Source: Intoshia linei
Lineage: Eukaryota; Orthonectida; Rhopaluridae
Direction of reading: 5' to 3'
Length of the DNA stretch: 26,224 nucleotides
NCBI GenBank assembly: GCA_001642005.1
Contig: LWCA01000477.1
Coordinates: 1 to 26,224, forward strand
The notes under the pieces are model-generated. The model made no database searches and was not told the origin of the DNA. It worked only from the letters and a program-made list of their open reading frames with translations. A program made the position numbers and the translations under genes. Below, in pieces: positions 9,901-19,727 of the stretch (position 1 is its first letter; each line of letters starts with the position of its first letter).

Positions 9901-12900
9901 GGCTCGCGGAGCTGCACAAATTTTTTTAAAAAAAAGACCAACCTACCCCTGATTCTTTAATGGATTGACACAATATTGTACAGGTTGTATTGCCGGTTCA
10001 ATATTATTTTTTATATTAAATTAATGGTTGTTCCATTTTTAATTCTGTTATTCAAAATGTGTTTAATAAATGTTTTATCTTAAAATTTGTTTTGATGGGT
10101 CTTTTGAAGGCACACTGAAAAATATTAAATAAATAAATATTTAAAAATGTAAATGTAATAATTGTATTATAATAAAAATTTAAGGTATTTGCAACAACGG
10201 ACAAGGATAAAAAACATAAAGTATTTTAATTTATATTTTAAACTACATAGTGTATATCAGGGGACGGCAACTAGTGGCCCACAGATTTATTTTGGTGGCC
10301 TTTTGAATAAATACATACATGTATGTAAATATGTAAATTATTTATTTTTCAACTTTTAAACACCGTTTTAAACATTTTCTACTATAATTGGTTCATTATA
10401 ATCATTTATATTCTGAATTTTCTGCTCGCCCTGGATACTATTTTGTTGAATATACTAGAACAGTTTCTTTTCAGTTAAAATTGACATGTATCATGTGTAC
10501 ATTTTCAAAAATGGAGCCACTACATGCATTGATACTTTATACAAACGGTATTTAGCTCTCCAGTTTTTTAATTGAATTTTTTGGAGTAGGGAAAATCAAA
10601 CACAAATGTATATTAATACACTTTGTTATAACCTTTTAATATTATTTTTTTTTAATCATAAAAACGTCATTTTTATTAAACGTTTTATATTATGATATAC
10701 TATTTTTAAAATGTAGACATAATTAAATAATCATAGGGAATAAGTGCATTTCTTGTACCCTTAAAATCGGAAGGAGTAACAGTTGGAAAACCGGAAAATA
10801 AATTGGGTATACGAGCTTCACCTACCAGTAGTATTAATTTTGATAATGTTCGAGTATCAGAGAAAAATATTTTGGGACAAAAAGGAGATGGTTTTAAAAT
10901 TGCAATGGTATTTTATTTTAACTACCAAAATTAATGACTTAAATGATTCTAAATTCATTTTATGTTTTTTACTTACACTTTTTTAGATGACTTTGGATGT
11001 TGGAAGAATTTCTGTAGCGTCCCAGGCTGTCGGAATTGCACAAGTATAATATTGTACATTTATTTTATTTTATATTTTATTTACATTCCATACAATTAGG
11101 CTGCATTGGAAGTATCAGTACAATATACTAAGGAAAGAAAATCGTTCAACAAAAATCTCTGTCAACTTCAAACCATTCAAGTGAATTAATTTAATATAAA
11201 TTATAATATTGACATCAATATTAAGTTTACACCCGTCACGTCGTCCTTGTCATTTGTAGATGCATTTCTGTGATTTTTACCGAAATACATGGTTATGTGG
11301 AATAAAGTGGTTTTTAGATTTTAAACCAGAGTTTCGAAAATGTCGGTCTTAAAAAAATATTAAAATTTTAATAATTTAATTAATATATTTTAATAAATAC
11401 AGTCAGACCTGTATATATTGAACACCAAACGTAATAAACATTTCGTTGAGCCAATATTAACAATAATTTTTTTAGCAAAATATCTATTTTATATGAAAGT
11501 ACTGTATAGTAATTTATTAGACAATGAACAGTGAGCGCTTTTTAAAATAAAGTTTATTTTTTATTTACGTAAAGTAACCAGATTAAATAACTACCGTCAA
11601 TTTTAGTTTATTATGTGTTAAATTTAAAGCTAAAACTACTTATTTATGATCACGAATAAAAATTTTTGGCTTAAAATTTAAAATTAAAATTAAAATTTTT
11701 TTTTTTGGTAAATTTTACCTTTAATTTATTGATATTTTACAGAATTTAGTTGAGGGGGTGGGAAACCTTATGATAATAACGGGTCGGATGGTAGATTCTG
11801 ATAATTGGGCGGATCGGACACAATAAAAATACGAAATATAATTGTACAAATTAAAAAGAAAATTGGATCCCGTATTGAAAATAGGAAAATCATAGTTGTC
11901 CGATCGTACCATATATCCCTTTCGCGGACATTTAGTTTTGTAAAACTTTAAAAAAACAATCATATGAATAAATTTAAAAAAACCATATACAGTTCATTAT
12001 AAACTCTATAATGAATATGGTTATTTTTTTAAAGTTTTACTTTAAGCTTAAGTTTTAAAGTTTAGTGCTCATTATATACAGGTCACATTTTAATAAAATG
12101 CATAAATAAATAATTTATTATATTATCACTTAGGAGTCAATTTATTACGTTTTTTATCAAAATTTTATTAATGTTGTTTAGTAATTTCGGTTTAATGATC
12201 CGCGATAAATTTTATACAGAGTCAGGCGTAAAAAAAGTGTGGGAACTCCTGTTTTAAACAATATATTATTAATTTGTTATTGTTGTCTGTCTATTAGAGA
12301 GATAAGTATAACCAGTGGCTGTCAGTCACGTTAGATAAAAGGTATAAACCATTACATGAAAACTGTTCGATTCGATGTAGTATAATTTTTCAAAATCAAA
12401 AAAACTATACAAACCACCAGGGTGTCAATTATGCGGCCCGTGAGCCATTTGCGGTCCCAATTGTGGAATGTGCGGCCCGCGTTATAATTAGTGATTGAGC
12501 GGGGGGAAAAATCGGAACAAAATTCCCGGGATTTCCCGAAAAAAATTGAAACATACCTGTATTTAATTTATGTTTGTTATTACTATGAAAATATAATTAT
12601 ATTATAATATTTAAAATTTACCATTTCAAAAATACCATTTCAAGCTCTCATGGAAAAATTGACTTACACTGATATTTTTTTATAAATCCGATTTTACGAA
12701 ATTTTATGAAAAAAATCCTTATCATCAAACCACAAATAAAAAATCTAATTTTCCATCCCTTAACGGAAAAATATCCTTTTTTTAAAAACCTCTTATTTCC
12801 AACCACAAATTACTAACGCTTAAGGGAATTATCCTTTTTTTTTAATATTATTTTGAAAAATTGTTGTTACGAACTAGAACGGTATCACCAAGATTGTTAA

Positions 12901-14051
12901 AAATTAAAGGAAGCCCTTATAACCGTTTAACCTAAGTCAACACAAAATAAAAGAAATTTCTCTATTGCTTTTAATTTTGTTACAAAACGTAGAACGCGTT
13001 TAAAAGACGAATCTATCAATATTATGTGTTTTAAAACACTTTTTCAACAAACTAAAATAATTAAATTTGTAAATTTCAATCTAGTAATCAAATAAAATTT
13101 TTAATTCTTTTGTATTATATATGAATAAAAATTTTTTATTTTTTTGAGTTAAAAATTAAATTTCCTGGGAAATCATAATCACTAGTTATAATATAAATTT
13201 TTATTTTTATAACAATTTTAACATTATTTGTAGTTACATTACTATTGTATTCCTTTATTCTTTTCTTATTTTATTTTATGAATTTAAATTATTATAAATT
13301 AATTAAAACTGTTAGTTTTAACATAATTTTAAGAGTAAAGATTTTTATTGTGCGGCCCGCGTAATATTTTTTTCACACTTGGCCCACCAAGCAATTGAGT
13401 CTGACACCCCTGCTCAATATTAACAAACTTGGTTTAATAATGTAAAAAGTAGAAAAAATGGGCTAATGATATTTGGGGCTATCATATTTTCGTAGATTTT
13501 CTTCAGGATGCTGTGTGTAGTACGTTCGTCAATAATTATTTACTTAATTATAAACAGTATTTATAATAGATAAAACTAGCCGACATGGAAACTAGAATAA
13601 ACGCAAGCCGGTTATTATGTTTTCAGTGTGCTTCCATCATGGATCAGAATCAAAACATTACAAAAAGTGCAGCTATGGCTAAACTATATGCATCTGAAAC
13701 GGCAACGTATGTAACTCACCAGGTACATAATACTATTTATTTTTCTTTTCTTTAATGCGTTTTAGTATAAACTTTATATGCTGTGTAGATTTTTATTTTA
13801 TAGAATTATGATTTAAAAAATGTATATAAAGTTTTTCCTACACAGCGTACTTTGTACTAATGTGTTAAAATGGATTGTATTACATTTAAAAAATATTAAA
13901 GGCTTTACAAATACATGGTGGAGTTGGTTACATGTCAGAATATCCACTGGAAAGACATTATAGGGATGCGAGAATAACAGAAATTTATGAAGGAACGAGT
14001 GAAATACAAAGGTTGGTTATTGCCGCTCAATTACTTAAAGAATACGAATAA
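6991..14051 (+). CDS. ACADS: short-chain acyl-CoA dehydrogenase, mitochondrial, complete, 12 exons
   Basis: The enzyme oxidises short-chain acyl-CoA (chiefly butyryl-CoA) to the 2-enoyl-CoA in mitochondrial beta-oxidation, using FAD and passing electrons to ETF. Exons: 6991-7066, 7116-7270, 8350-8499, 8741-8852, 9444-9461, 9505-9608, 10185-10220, 10737-10907, 10987-11043, 11100-11180, 13570-13722, 13902-14051. Joined in phase they give 420 residues (human ACADS has 412). The N-terminus is basic with no acidic residue, fitting a matrix presequence. The FAD/substrate motif CFALTEP (158-164) continues as GNGSDAG (165-171), the latter encoded mainly by an 18-nt exon. The catalytic base is Glu401 in [17 protein letters not shown]-like and LGGMGY-like family segments appear as EISKGCAS and HGGVGYM. 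A 36-nt exon ([12 protein letters not shown]) is needed to keep the family alignment. Intron 10 is 2.4 kb and full of transposon remains. The closest named insect gene is Arc42. Confidence 0.96.
7638..8192. mobile_element. pogo/Tigger-like inverted-repeat element
   Basis: This 555-bp element sits in ACADS intron 2. Its left end reads CAGTGAAGCCTCTCAATAC and its right end, on the other strand, CAGAGAGACCTTTCAATATC; both continue into a CGCCA motif. TA flanks it on both sides (7636-7637 and 8193-8194), as in the Tc1/mariner superfamily, and the ends resemble pogo/Tigger termini. GGCGGTATTGAG-type subterminal repeats occur at about 7682 and 8116. It carries no transposase. A separate GT-rich dispersed repeat is nested at 7795-7912. 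Confidence 0.75.
7795..7912 (+). repeat. dispersed repeat, copy A
   Basis: It begins around TATATAAAAGGCTACGCG, runs through a GTGTGTGT tract, then AAATAACTACCACTCTTAGA and a segment ending TTCAATTACAGTTTTTTCC. It matches copy B (9297-9411) in the opposite orientation over about 110 bp with a modest number of differences. The family is not recognised. Confidence 0.75.
9297..9411 (-). repeat. dispersed repeat, copy B (inverted to copy A)
   Basis: Read on the minus strand it shows a GTGTGTGT tract, CAATAACTACCAGTCTTAGA, and TTCAATTACAGTTTTTTTCG, matching copy A in order and spacing. Both copies lie in introns of ACADS (introns 2 and 4) about 1.4 kb apart. Similarity stops at different points, so this is a mobile repeat rather than a local inversion. 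Confidence 0.72.
10259..10305 (+). mobile_element. solo hAT-type terminal sequence
   Basis: CAGGGGACGGCAACTAGTGG followed by CCCACAG and a second TGGCC resembles a hAT left terminus with its typical CAACT-x-GTGGCCC start. A paired right end was not found in the rest of ACADS intron 7 (10221-10736), so it is probably a truncated element. Confidence 0.5.
11400..12086. mobile_element. second pogo/Tigger-like element, degraded
   Basis: In ACADS intron 10, a left end CAGTCAGACCTGTATATATT follows a TA (11398-11399). The opposite-strand sequence near 12086 reads TGACCTGTATATAATGAGCA, a partial match of the same terminus. Inside there is a large hairpin: GTAAAACTTTAAAAAAA at about 11940 pairs with the reverse complement at about 12024-12041, with ACCATAT arms in between. 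No transposase is present. The right terminal CAG is eroded, so the boundary is uncertain. Confidence 0.55.
11571..11685 (+). repeat. dispersed repeat shared with 22408-22522, copy 1
   Basis: CAATTTTAGTTTATTA-type sequence followed by AAAGCTAAAACTACTTAT and GGCTTAAAATTTA recurs almost in order in the intergenic region near OAT. The two copies have the same orientation and sit 10.8 kb apart. The family is not recognised. Confidence 0.72.
12418..13412. mobile_element. non-autonomous hAT element with GC-rich ends
   Basis: A 995-bp element in ACADS intron 10. The left end reads CAGGGTGTCAATTATGCGGC and the right end, on the other strand, CAGGGGTGTCAGACTCAATT. A GCGGCCCGCG-type block lies just inside both ends (about 12471-12481 and 13352-13361), rare in this AT-rich region. 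The interior is AT-rich without a transposase. The 8-bp flanks (CAAACCAC and CTCAATAT) do not match, so the target duplication is lost or the ends belong to different insertions. Confidence 0.72.
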
Positions 14052-14052
14052 A
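14047..14052 (+). terminator. AATAAA overlapping the ACADS stop codon
   Basis: The bases GAATAAAT include the TAA stop (14049-14051) and form a perfect AATAAA. It is too close to the stop to be certain as the true polyadenylation signal, but a very short 3' UTR would fit the 232-bp gap to the convergent PLXDC gene. Confidence 0.35.
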
Positions 14053-14186
14053 TTTTGTATTTTAATACACATTGTCTTACAAATTAGTATGTAATTTACC
14101 GTGGTTCTATCATTATCGACGTAACAATACAAAATGTATAGTTTCATTTATATTTTTAAACTGTTTTATAAAATTTTTGGGCTAAT

Positions 14187-14192
14187 TTTATT
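14187..14192 (-). terminator. AATAAA polyadenylation signal candidate for PLXDC
   Basis: TTTATT on the plus strand gives AATAAA on the minus strand about 92 bp downstream of the PLXDC stop codon. This is a normal distance for a 3' UTR end. AT richness makes chance occurrence possible. Confidence 0.45.
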
Positions 14193-14283
14193 TTTAAACA
14201 AAAGAAACGTATAAAAAACAACAAATTTATAAAATTTAATTGAAATATGTGAAATCGTGAGGAATGTAAATAGACCTAAAAAA

Positions 14284-17084
14284 TCAAGTTGATATACTCA
14301 TTTGAATATCTGAAGGTTCGTGTGGCTCTGTTGTAATCTGATAATTATTGGACCGTTTGCCAAACTTGTTTCTCCAATATTCTCTATGACATAAATTCAG
14401 TTTCCAATTTCTGGGATGATTCTAAATATAAATTTTTAAATTAATAATGAAAGTATTACATCAATGAGCCATCGACCAGACGTGGTATCAGGATTTCTAT
14501 AGGCATAAATAAACCATCCACCAGAACCGACAAGAGAAATGCATAAAAGTAAGACAAAAAATAATCCAATGGCTGATAAACCACCTAAAAGACATGTTAA
14601 TTTTTAAAAATAAAATATTTTTACGGACAATAGGTGGGTTTTCCAACTGTTTATCGTTTTCTCGTCTCTCATTTTCGCCTAATGTTTAAAATAAAATATT
14701 AACATGTAAATAATAATAAATTTACTAATGACACATTCCGAGTTGGTTGTTATATTCTAACTTTTTTAAATTATATCTTTATGCAAAAAAAACCTGTAAA
14801 TGACATTTTGAATCATGCCAATACTGTCTTTTTCGATCTATTCCATCTGAACAATGTTCAGTTTCGGCACACCACGTACAATTGAATTTCTTTACATTTG
14901 ATATACAATCTTCACAATTTTTTTGTAAAATACAGGCTACATAAAAATAATTATTTTACAATTATTGTTAATAATAATAATAAATCACTGGGCAATGGAT
15001 CCACAAAAATGATATCTCCTTCATTTACATTGGCAATTGGAATTTCAATTCGATGATACTCGTAAATTTCTTTGTAGTAATCTAAAAAGTACACCATTTA
15101 TTCCAATAATTATTTTAATATATAATAAATTACGTCCATATCCAGTTTGACGTTTCATATAATATGCGTCAGATACACCAATTTTAACTGGATGTTCGCT
15201 TGTGTCAATCAAATCAATTGACATTCCAATCTTATTATAACCAAATATGAGTTGCCCCGTATCCCGCAATACTACGAAGAATGAAAATCGAACATCTAAT
15301 AACAAATTATCATTTTTTAAACAATCTAAACTGGATAAATTTGGATTTTCCGTTACATTATGGTTTAAATGTACATCTTTCCATTGAACAATAATACTGG
15401 TATCTAAACAGATGACGTTTGTTAGATATTATTAACCATTTGAGTATATAAAAACTTTAGATTTTTCATCTATGGATGTATCGAAATTTGCCATTAATGG
15501 TGCAATGTATTGAGTTATGGTTAGAAAACTGTGAATATATTCGCTCATATACAAAAAGCCTAAAAGAATATATTTTACATTTTATGTCTCATTTACCTCC
15601 TATAGCTATAGTTACTTGTTTAAGGTTGTGCCCATAGAATGGAAAATTAAATGGTATCTTTTTGATCTAAATTTTAATTTTAAAATTTAATACAGCGGTA
15701 CCTTATACATGCTGATACCGGAAAATTTATTTGAAAATGTTTAAAATAGAAATATTATAATTATTAAATTTGCCTCAATTTGTAAAGTTTTATTTGTAAA
15801 TGGTCGCTTTTGTATAGATTTTGTTAAAATTATTCTATACATTTTTAACTAGACTTTTAAAGTGTTTTTAAGATTTTATTAACAAAACTTTCAAAGGGTG
15901 TTTTTAAGATTTTTTTAACCAAACCTTCAAGGAGTTTTTCAAGATTTTATTTTTAACCAAACTTTAGAAAGGGGTTTTTAAGATTTTTTAACCAAACCTT
16001 CAACGAATAATTTAAGATTTTATTTTTAACCAAACTTTAAAAGGGGTTTTCAAGATTTTTTTTAACCAAACTTTCAAGGTGGGTTTTAAGATTTTTTTAA
16101 CCAAACCTTCATTCATATACCTTCATCCAATAATCTAGAGGTGATGGTTCAATAAGGTTGAGAATCTCTGGCTTATCAATAAAAGTTGTAAAAAATGTGT
16201 AAGGTAATCTTAGTCTAATTTGAAAACATTATAAAAAATAAAATATTATCATAAAATATCGAGTTAAAAATTTTCCAATAAAAAATTATTGAAATAATAG
16301 TGTCACAATTATCGTATGATAGTATAAAAATTGACAAGACTAAAAGTAAGATTTGCATAAAAATGAGAAAAGTAAATTCAGCATACAATAAATAAAAACT
16401 TACAATAGCAGTTCTGTAGGTACTAGAAAGATCATCATGTTGGTGTTCTGAAATTTCAAAAAGTTTAACCTTATTAAAAATATCAATTCGCTCTTCAGCT
16501 CTAGCTTTCCGATAGGTATAATATTCTTGATGAACCTATTATCCAATAAAAGTATACAATTAATGAATTTAAAAACTTGAATAAAACTTTCTGCTTCAAT
16601 TTGAGTATTTTCCACTTCCTGAATTCCAGGGGTCATAGGATTTGTGCCTATAAAGATAAATTACCATAAAAATAAATACCACTTGTAATTGTAGTTTCTT
16701 TAGATGTAGTCGTAATTATAGTTGTTTTTGTTGTAATTGCCGGTGAAATGATTTTAGTGGGAGCATTAGTAGTAGAGGGCTCATTAGTCGTCGTTGTAGT
16801 ACTAGTCGTAATTGATATTGGAATTTTCGTTGTAGTTTCAGTGTTTACATTTACCGGTTCTTGCTTTGGTATACTTGTTAATATGTTGGTATTTTCATTA
16901 GAAACTCCTTCATCCAAACTACGTTTAATTATCACATGTCTATCGCTGTCATTAACTAAAATTGGCCTTAAAAATTGAAATAAATTATATTACCTTCGTA
17001 ATTTTCAATTTTATATATAACTGGTTTATTGCATGAGCATTCTTGGTAAACAAAGAATAACAAAAATACCAACAAATAATTCAT
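14284..17084 (-). CDS. PLXDC2: plexin domain-containing protein (PLXDC/TEM7 family), complete, 13 exons
   Basis: This is a type I membrane protein of the tumour endothelial marker 7 family, in vertebrates linked to extracellular matrix and PEDF binding. Exons: 17084-16994, 16955-16680, 16647-16577, 16535-16404, 15666-15597, 15559-15437, 15403-15134, 15081-14989, 14936-14794, 14756-14726, 14678-14625, 14584-14460, 14421-14284. The joined frame gives 538 residues. Order of parts: signal peptide (1-20, MNYLLVFLLFFVYQ), Thr-rich linker (about 69-122), the nidogen-like ectodomain (about 180-345; IPFNFPFYGH, QYIAPLMANFD, LIFGYNKI, HPVKIGVSDAYY), PSI cysteine module (377-433), one membrane helix (453-480) and a 55-60 residue tail. 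Ten of twelve introns are 32-47 bp; intron 4 (737 bp) has a minisatellite. In vertebrates the Thr-rich part lies after PSI, here near the N-terminus. Family is secure; assignment to PLXDC2 rather than PLXDC1 is by convention only. Confidence 0.94.
15846..16110. repeat. minisatellite, about 36-bp unit, about 7 copies
   Basis: Units of the form AACCAAACTTTCAAAGGGG followed by TTTTTAAGATTTTTTT repeat about seven times inside PLXDC intron 4. Two unit types, ending in ATTTTATTTTT or ATTTTTTT, tend to alternate, which hints at growth by two-unit blocks. The copies differ from each other by several bases, so the array is not very recent. Confidence 0.88.
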
Positions 17085-18228
17085 CCAAAAAGATCTAATT
17101 ACAAAATACAAATTTTTACATTATAATGTCATGTTTATTTGTTTTCCACCAATTAATCAAGACATTTTTATTGAATTTATTAATTTGTGAAATGTTTCAA
17201 AAAATTAAAGAAACCTTCAATTAACTTGTAAATTTTGAAATTTTCCTAGACATTAAAATAGTCAGTAAGGTAAAGACAGATAGAGCGTAACAAAGTGTAT
17301 TGGTTACAAATATATTAAATTATGTTTATTTAAAAAGGTTAATGTTGCGTAATAATTTACGTAGTAATGGTTTCCAATATTGATTCATATTATAATTCTC
17401 GTTGTTACAGCTCATGTGATTCTTGTCAGATTTACAGTAAATTTGTTATCTGTAATCTACACTGACCTACAATGAAAATAGAATTGAACCCAGATAAAAT
17501 TATGTACTACGATTTCTATAATGTCTAGTAGGAGTTCATTGGACAGTATCCACTTTTGATGTTTTGTTTTTTTATGAGAAAACCCATTTGCACGTGGATG
17601 CCTGTTTGATTTTAAGCATTTACCCCCAAAATAATCGAAATCGGTTAATATTTACCCCCTCAAATGTAATTATTGAAATTCATACAAAAATATAAAATAT
17701 AACTTTATTTTATATATAGTCAGCTTTATGTTAATTGCTTTAGTTGCAAAAACTTTGATGTGTTTACCATGTTTTATGCACCATTTTGTTTTTTTAAATT
17801 CAGTTCTAGCTCATTTATTTTGGTTTTTAATGATATTTGAAATCCTTATAATTATAATAAACCCTAAAAACTATAGATAAAGTTAATTTGTAAACTCAAA
17901 TTGGAAAATTTTTTTCAAAAATGAAAAAAGCCTTAGAAGTTAAAAAAGTTAATCAAAAAATCATATCCAATTAATAGACAAAAAATTTCAATCTGACAAA
18001 GTGATACTTTCATTGTCAAAAAAGCACTTTAATATTAATTTTTTTGGGTCTTGTTCAGAATTGCCAGATTTAAAAGTATATATTGCGCAGAATAGTGCGT
18101 TGGAAAACTTTATTAAAATATTAAAAATTTCAAATTGATTTACTAGAAATAATCATTTACATTGTAAATATAAAATTTTTAATTGAAATAATGAACTTTA
18201 ACAAACAAAAAAAGTACTGATGTATACA
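17085..18228. other. intergenic, nothing recognised
   Basis: The stretch lies upstream of PLXDC (minus strand) and should hold its promoter and 5' UTR. I read both strands and found no exon with family resemblance, no transposon terminus and no tandem repeat. Confidence 0.5.
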
Positions 18229-18260
18229 GGTGGCGCTGTCGAAAACCATGCACAAAGGAA

Positions 18261-18783
18261 ATGTCCATACGAATAGGTACTTTTTTTGAGCAAAGCCTTT
18301 TATATATTCCAAAAACTCTGAAGTTCATTTATTATTGGGCGTTTAATGTTGCTTCACTTAAACTCCTAAATAGGGAGTTGAAGATGTCATCTATAACATG
18401 TGTTGATTGGAATGACTTTATGAGAGATATTTTTATCTCAATGATTATATATTATCCAGAAAGGATTGGGGGCATGGCAGTGAGGTTCAAATTGACGAAA
18501 CTCAATTCTTCAAAAGAAAGTACAACCGTGGACAATTATACCCAGAACAGTGGGTTTTCGGTGAAGTCGAATCGCAGTCGAAAAAGTGTTTCATTGTTCT
18601 CGTACCATTGAACCTGGTTCCTTTATTATGTCTGATGGCTGGAGATCCTATACGAGAATTCCATTATATAGCTTCGACCATGGCGTGGTAAACCACTCAC
18701 AAAATTTTGTGGACTCTGACAGGTTACCACACAAATAAGATTGAATCATTATGGGCTTCATTAAAAAGACGAAACAAATTTAC
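18261..18783 (+). pseudogene. Merlin-type (ISXO2/IS1016-like) transposase fossil
   Basis: The order of motifs is that of the DDE transposase of Merlin elements. RIGTFFEQSLL and VDWNDFMRD are in the first frame; VQIDETQFFKRKYNRGQ and QWVFGEVES follow in a second frame from 18482; IEPGSFIMSDGWRSY and VNHSQNFVD come after a further disruption near 18608; GYHTNKIESLWASLKRRNK lies in yet another frame from about 18722. All three catalytic acids can be seen (IDE, SDG, IES), but at least three frame breaks and no single open frame show that it is dead. A possible end lies near 18229 (GGTGGCGCTGTCG), but paired ends were not confirmed. Confidence 0.87.
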
Positions 18784-19167
18784 AAAACTTTTAATGATTA
18801 AGTAATGAAAATATATATTTCTATATCTGAAATTAACTAATAAATATTTTCTAAAAATTCTATTTGAAATAATTACGAAAATTTGAATTATACAAATTTA
18901 ATTTTCAAATGACTGTGCTTGAAATTGTGAATAAAAAGTTCATTTTAAAAGTTCATATGAAGTAGGGTTAAACTAAACATGACCCATTTTTTTTATATTT
19001 AAACTACATTAATTATTTCAAATAATTAACGACCTACAAATTAAGAAAAATAGATTATTCTGATACAACTTAGTTCGGTAAAAAACGCAACACCTCACAA
19101 CTGTGAAAAAGAGTCATGTTACAACTTGTAAGTTTACAAGACCCGTTAAATGTACACAAAATTGATG
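18784..19167. other. intergenic, probable tail of the Merlin element
   Basis: AT-rich DNA with no exon recognised. AAAGTTCATTTTAAAA occurs here near 18938 and again near 19635, suggesting that some of it is repeated, but the family is not clear. Confidence 0.4.
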
Positions 19168-19727
19168 AACTTTTAGGTTCTTATGTACTTTAGGACCAAT
19201 AGTTTGAACTTTTTCATTTAAACTTTTTAATTTTATTTGTTTTGTTGTTAAAGATATTTATGGATACAAATTTATTTATACAATGAACCAATTATTGACT
19301 GTAAAATCGATGTTTTATGATATTTTAAAAATTAATTAATTATAATTAAAAAATAAATAATGAATGTTTAATTGTTTCAAAACATGATTAACATTTTATT
19401 AATTAAAATTAATTTTGTTGAGGGTATAATAATGCAATATTAAGTATCATAAATATAAATCAATAAATTAAACAACCATTAAATAACATCAATTTGCTCT
19501 AATTAACCTAATATTAATTAGGTTGTATTTTACAACCTTAAATTAATTAATTTATTAATTAGATTCATTTATCTAATATAAACGTAATTGCATGCATTAG
19601 TAAAATATCAGTACTACCGCTCTGATAATGGGAAAAGTTCATTTTAAAAAGTTTTTTTATTTATAACAAAGTTCAAATATAAAAGTTTAAACTATTGATC
19701 CTAAAGTACATAAGGACCAACTTTTAT
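19168..19727. mobile_element. unclassified inverted-repeat element (MITE-like)
   Basis: The left arm includes TTCTTATGTACTTTAGGACC then AATAGTTTGAACTTTT (about 19174-19212). The right arm, read on the other strand from about 19722, reads TCCTTATGTACTTTAGGATC then AATAGTTTAAACTTTT. The arms match over about 50 bp with few changes. The interior is extremely AT-rich and has a small hairpin (AACCTAATATTAATTAGGTT at about 19504-19523). No coding capacity. No clean target duplication could be set, so the superfamily is unknown. Confidence 0.78.

Noticed and set aside
10162-10359. 65-codon open frame on the plus strand
   Set aside because: It overlaps the ACADS 36-nt exon and a hAT end in another frame, and has no family resemblance.
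11721-11963. 80-codon open frame on the minus strand
   Set aside because: It lies inside the pogo-like element in ACADS intron 10 and matches no family I know.
13780-13857. Inverted GCTGTGTAG / CTACACAGC pair in ACADS intron 11
   Set aside because: Arms are short and no duplication or family end was found, so it was not called as an element.
16112-16213. Possible extra PLXDC exon reading LRLPYTFFTTFIDKPEIL on the minus strand
   Set aside because: Its start phase does not fit the exon at 16404-16535, and joining that exon directly to 15666-15597 gives an exact-length match to the family (TYRTAI then IKKIPFNFPFYG).
16437-16458. A 22-bp GT...AG segment within the PLXDC exon at 16404-16535
   Set aside because: The sequence reads in frame without removing it, and 22 bp is too short for splicing.
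16748-16978. Open frame on the plus strand rich in Val (LVVVVVLVV)
   Set aside because: It is the antisense of the Thr-rich PLXDC exon.
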